7,578 bases of DNA from the NCBI GenBank assembly GCA_019246455.1, contig JAFAQJ010000233.1:1-7578 (forward strand), written 5' to 3'. Shown piece after piece: positions 5,337 through 7,578 of this stretch. The notes below the pieces were generated by a model, which saw nothing but the letters and a program-made list of their open reading frames with translations, had not been told where the DNA came from and made no database searches. The first letter of the stretch is position 1. Each line of letters begins with the position of its first letter. Both the position numbers and the translations under genes were made by a program. The stretch comes from Pseudolabrys sp. (GTDB lineage: Bacteria; Pseudomonadota; Alphaproteobacteria; Rhizobiales; Xanthobacteraceae).

Positions 5337-6089
5337 ATGCCGCTTTCCGCCAGCAATGTCCGCCGTACGCTGCTCCTGACCGGAGCCAGCCGCGGCATCG
5401 GTCACGCCACCGTCAAGCGGTTTTCGGCGGCGGGCTGGCGCGTCATCACCTGCTCGCGCCATGCATTCCCCGAGAACTGTCCCTGGGAAATGGGACCGGA
5501 AGATCATATCCAGGTCGATCTCGCGAACCCCGCGAACACCAATGCCGCGATTGCCGAAATCAAACAGCGATTGCCGAACAAGACACTCGATGCTTTGGTC
5601 AACAACGCGGCGATCTCACCCAAGAGCGACGGCGGCGGAAGGCTCGGCTCCCTCGATACCAGCCGCGACACCTGGGAGCACGTCTTCCAGGTCAATTTCT
5701 TCGCGCCGATCATGCTGGCGCGCGGCCTGATCGAGGAACTAAAAAACGCCAAGGGCTCGGTGGTGAACGTCACGTCGATTGCCGGCTCGCGCGTCCACCC
5801 CTTCGCCGGCGCCGCTTACGCGACCTCGAAGGCTGCGCTGGCCTCGCTGACGCGCGAGATGGCGCACGATTTCGGCCAGCTCGGCATTCGTGTCAACGCC
5901 ATCGCTCCGGGCGAAATTGACACCGCGATTCTGTCGCCGGGCACCGACAAGATCGTCGAGCAGCAAATTCCGATGCGGCGTCTTGGCGCCCCCGACGAAG
6001 TTGCCAAGATCATCTACGTGTTGTGCACGGAGGCGTCGTCGTATGTGAACGGCGCCGAAATCGCGATTGACGGCGGCCAGCACGTCTGA
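5337..6089 (+). CDS. SDR-family NAD(P)-dependent oxidoreductase
   Basis: This is a 250-residue classical short-chain dehydrogenase/reductase. It shows the cofactor motif TGASRGIG (15-22), the NNAA motif (89-92), and the catalytic tetrad N120, S147, Y161 and K165 (YATSK). The APGEID segment (190-195) and the C-terminal NGAEIAIDGGQHV are typical of FabG-like SDRs. R19 in the glycine-rich loop and R41 after the second strand suggest NADP(H) preference, an inference from general SDR rules. The substrate cannot be predicted; FabG-like acyl reduction is possible, but no fatty-acid genes are adjacent. It starts 53 bp after pdxH on the same strand, so the two may be cotranscribed. Some SDRs act on pyridoxal-related compounds, which makes a B6 link imaginable but unsupported here. 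The start ATG at 5337 has only a weak AAAGAG site. Confidence 0.9.
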   Translation: MPLSASNVRRTLLLTGASRGIGHATVKRFSAAGWRVITCSRHAFPENCPWEMGPEDHIQVDLANPANTNAAIAEIKQRLPNKTLDALVNNAAISPKSDGGGRLGSLDTSRDTWEHVFQVNFFAPIMLARGLIEELKNAKGSVVNVTSIAGSRVHPFAGAAYATSKAALASLTREMAHDFGQLGIRVNAIAPGEIDTAILSPGTDKIVEQQIPMRRLGAPDEVAKIIYVLCTEASSYVNGAEIAIDGGQHV

Positions 6090-6103
6090 CGGGCTACGGC
6101 TCC

Positions 6104-6142
6104 AAAAAACGAGACCCAAAGTCGCCCGTAAAGCGCCTCGTT
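6104..6142 (-). terminator. Candidate intrinsic terminator for the corA / zinc-ribbon operon
   Basis: Reading leftward, AACGAG (6142-6137) pairs with CTCGTT (6113-6108), the stem gaining a G-T wobble and a C-G pair, and the last two Ts begin a six-T run (6109-6104). The 23-base loop is long but can hold a small inner CGC/GCG hairpin. A stem followed by a U-tract 42-80 bases after the zinc-ribbon stop fits an intrinsic terminator in this convergent region. Confidence 0.42.
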
Positions 6143-6153
6143 ACCGATTTGCG

Positions 6154-6176
6154 GAGTCATTTCAAGACGATGACTC
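6154..6176. repeat. Hairpin GAGTCAT-n9-ATGACTC in the SDR / zinc-ribbon convergent gap
   Basis: Perfect 7-bp arms (6154-6160 and 6170-6176) flank a 9-base loop. A second small dyad, CGACG/CGTCG (6176-6180 and 6190-6194), follows and reaches the zinc-ribbon stop codon. Neither is followed by a T-run on the plus strand. They probably contribute to 3'-end structure for the SDR transcript, the zinc-ribbon transcript or both. Confidence 0.45.
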
Positions 6177-6183
6177 GACGGCG

Positions 6184-6390
6184 TTACAACGTCGTCTGTT
6201 TGTGCCCGCACTCTTTACATTCGTACGTCGCGCGCAAAGAACCCGGCGCAAACGTCACCTTGTTCTTGGCGCCACATTTGCCGCAGGTCGCCTCGATACG
6301 GGTGTCGCCTTTCTTGACGGTAACGGACTTTTTCTCCATCGCCTCACGGATGAGGCGCTCGGCTTCTTCGCGCTGCGACTGTTTCGACAT
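6184..6390 (-). CDS. Small zinc-ribbon protein of unknown function
   Basis: The 68-residue protein has a charged, probably helical N-terminus rich in Glu, Arg and Lys (residues 1-28). A compact zinc-ribbon follows, with two knuckles, CGKCG (C36, C39) and CKECG (C58, C61), spaced 18 residues apart, a typical four-cysteine zinc site. The ribbon fold is shared by transcription factors, ribosomal proteins and RNA-binding proteins, so function cannot be assigned. There is no signal peptide or membrane segment, so it should be cytosolic. It begins 19 bp after the corA stop and is probably cotranscribed with corA; a candidate terminator lies downstream. The start has a G-rich upstream stretch (GGGGCGGA) in place of a clear Shine-Dalgarno site, much like that before corA. 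The intact cysteines and coherent composition make a real gene likely. Confidence 0.82.
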   Translation of the reverse strand: MSKQSQREEAERLIREAMEKKSVTVKKGDTRIEATCGKCGAKNKVTFAPGSLRATYECKECGHKQTTL

Positions 6391-6409
6391 TCCGCCCCGT
6401 TCCGGCCCC

Positions 6410-7384
6410 CTAGAGCCACTTCTTCCATTTGAAAATCAGCAGCGGGATTACTGCCGCCAGCACCATCAAGGCTAGCGCCCAGAAATACCCGTATTCCCAG
6501 TCCAGCTCGACCATGCCGGTTTTGAAGTTCATGCCGTAGATCGACGCCACCAGAGTCGGCGGCATGAAGATCACCGCGGCGATCGAGAAAATCTTGATGA
6601 TCGCGTTCTGGTCGATGTTGACCACGCCAAGCATCGCATCGAGCAGGAACGTGATTTTAGTGGCCAGATAAGTCGCATGGTCGGACAGCGAGGCCGCATC
6701 GCGCCGCATCGACTGCAGATGGTTGCGCACGTCCTTGTTCCAGCGCATGCCTTCGGCTTCGGCCGACAAAAACAGCAGCAGGCGATTCATCGAAACAAGG
6801 CTTTCGCGAATCTTGGAGGTCAAGTCACCTTTGCGGCCCAGCGATTTCAGTACGTCCTTGTAGGATACCGGCCCCGCCTCTGCCTCAGGCTCGAAAATCG
6901 AATGCGAGACTGCATCGACCTCAAAGCCGGTGCGCTCGAGCAAATCCGCACAACGATCCACAACGGCGTCGAGCAGATCGACCAGCACGCTCTCGCCGCT
7001 CACTTTGGCCGAACATACCCGGCCCAGCTTGTGTTCGACGATCGCGAACGGCCTGGGATCGTCGTAACGCACGGTAATGAGACGATGACTGGCGAGGATG
7101 AAGGTGACCGCGGTCGTTTTCGGCGTCATGGTGTCGGATTGACACATCATGGTCGCTGTCATGTAGCGCGCGCCATTCTCGACGTAGAGCCGGCTCGAAA
7201 CTTCGATCTCCTGCATTTCTTCACGGGTCGGAATGGCGATACCGCAGAGCTGTTCGACCAGCCGGTCTTCCTGCTGGGTCGGTGTGACCATATCGATCCA
7301 CACTGAGGCAGCCGGCGGCAGCGCGCCGGGATCAACCGGACGACGTTCAAGCACCGTCCCGTGAGGGATATAAGCCGACAACAT
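6410..7384 (-). CDS. corA: CorA-family magnesium transporter
   Basis: This 324-residue protein has the CorA layout: a long cytoplasmic alpha/beta and helical N-terminal domain (about 1-258), then two C-terminal membrane helices (about 262-283 and 299-318). The family signature YGMN (G284, M285, N286) sits at the end of the first helix and forms the Mg2+ selectivity filter of the pentameric pore. The periplasmic loop (KTGMVELDWEYGY, 288-300) is acidic and aromatic, and the tail ends in the basic KWKKWL, consistent with a cytoplasmic C-terminus. It would carry Mg2+ into the cell, and possibly Co2+ or Ni2+, down the electrical gradient. The length is normal and no key residue is missing. The ATG at 7384 has only a G-rich stretch upstream. 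The zinc-ribbon gene follows 19 bp later, the likely operon partner. I see no riboswitch-like leader in the 110 bp upstream. Confidence 0.93.
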   Translation of the reverse strand: MLSAYIPHGTVLERRPVDPGALPPAASVWIDMVTPTQQEDRLVEQLCGIAIPTREEMQEIEVSSRLYVENGARYMTATMMCQSDTMTPKTTAVTFILASHRLITVRYDDPRPFAIVEHKLGRVCSAKVSGESVLVDLLDAVVDRCADLLERTGFEVDAVSHSIFEPEAEAGPVSYKDVLKSLGRKGDLTSKIRESLVSMNRLLLFLSAEAEGMRWNKDVRNHLQSMRRDAASLSDHATYLATKITFLLDAMLGVVNIDQNAIIKIFSIAAVIFMPPTLVASIYGMNFKTGMVELDWEYGYFWALALMVLAAVIPLLIFKWKKWL

Positions 7385-7494
7385 GCCCCGCCCCGCTCGT
7401 TGCAGGACCAGTCAATGGCCTGACCAGCGGGACTTAGGCAAGAAATTAAATCGCAGAGATCAGGCGCGGGACGTGGCCGACGTCTGCGGCGCCA
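7385..7494. promoter_or_regulatory. Intergenic region upstream of corA
   Basis: These 110 bases separate corA from the end of the next minus-strand gene. They hold an AT-rich patch (AAATTAAAT, 7443-7451; TTTAAT on the minus strand), a 6-bp direct repeat GACCAG (7406-7411 and 7422-7427, 16 bases apart) and a small GTCA/TGAC dyad (7411-7414 and 7421-7424). TTTAAT resembles a -10 box but has no matching -35, so no promoter is called. The region is too short and unstructured for a Mg2+-sensing riboswitch that I could recognise. Confidence 0.3.
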
Positions 7495-7578
7495 TTACTC
7501 GTCGTCCAGCGCGAACACGCTGGAAAATGCACGGCGCGGCACCCGACCGTCGCTTTCGTTCTCGCTCTGATAGCGCAC
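7495..7578 (-). CDS. C-terminal end of an unidentified protein (partial, starts outside window)
   Basis: On the minus strand a frame enters from the right edge and ends at TAA (7497-7495), giving 27 residues that include RVPRRAFSSVFALDDE. The frame is GC-rich at third positions and lies on the same strand as corA, 110 bp upstream of it, so it is probably the tail of a real gene. The tail is hydrophilic with an acidic end, suggesting a soluble C-terminus. I do not recognise the family from so short a piece. Confidence 0.6.
   Translation of the reverse strand: MRYQSENESDGRVPRRAFSSVFALDDE

Noticed and set aside
7385..7494. A Mg2+ riboswitch (ykoK / mgtA type) in the corA leader
   Set aside because: Only 110 bases are available and no conserved multi-stem core is recognisable.
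1..7578. Mobile elements, CRISPR arrays, toxin-antitoxin or phage-defence genes, tRNA or rRNA genes
   Set aside because: Every substantial gene is a housekeeping or regulatory family. No repeats of the right size, terminal inverted repeats, integrases or RNA-gene signatures were seen on either strand.

Overview
The window looks like ordinary chromosome from an alphaproteobacterium of the order Hyphomicrobiales (Bradyrhizobium / Rhodopseudomonas / Xanthobacteraceae neighbourhood). Three things point there: high GC with strongly GC-rich third codon positions, protein variants of FabI, PdxH and the DnaJ-like protein that I associate with that group, and a small RT0821/Lpp0805-type surface lipoprotein typical of Alphaproteobacteria. 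The placement rests on remembered family traits, not on a search. I see no mobile element, integrase, CRISPR array, tRNA, rRNA or GC-anomalous island.

Layout. At the left edge, a plus-strand fragment (1-99) may be the tail of a gene that begins outside the window. A minus-strand pair follows: fabI (enoyl-ACP reductase, 671-1495) and a histidine-phosphatase gene 17 bp downstream (60-653). A 207-bp divergent intergenic region carries two short palindromes and separates fabI from a plus-strand pair, an ECF sigma factor (1703-2200) and its presumed membrane anti-sigma factor (2214-2996). The anti-sigma gene converges on a type II DnaJ/CbpA-like co-chaperone gene (3013-4005, minus), and the 16-bp junction between them is full of palindromic sequence. 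A small lipoprotein gene (4113-4607, minus) lies upstream of the DnaJ gene. Divergent from the lipoprotein gene, pdxH (pyridoxamine 5'-phosphate oxidase, 4642-5283) and an SDR oxidoreductase gene (5337-6089) run on the plus strand, with an 8-bp-arm inverted repeat just before the SDR start. They converge on a minus-strand pair: a CorA-family magnesium transporter gene (6410-7384) followed 19 bp later by a 68-residue zinc-ribbon protein gene (6184-6390). The last 84 bases hold the C-terminal 27 codons of another minus-strand gene.

Functionally these are housekeeping and stress functions: fatty-acid elongation, vitamin B6 cofactor synthesis, Mg2+ uptake, protein folding and an envelope-sensing sigma/anti-sigma switch. 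I find no convincing new multi-gene system. The items most worth a second look are the sigma/anti-sigma pair, whose anti-sigma lacks the zinc-binding Cys/His motif; the zinc-ribbon protein behind corA; the inverted repeat before the SDR ribosome-binding site; and the palindromic convergent junction at about 2987-3026.
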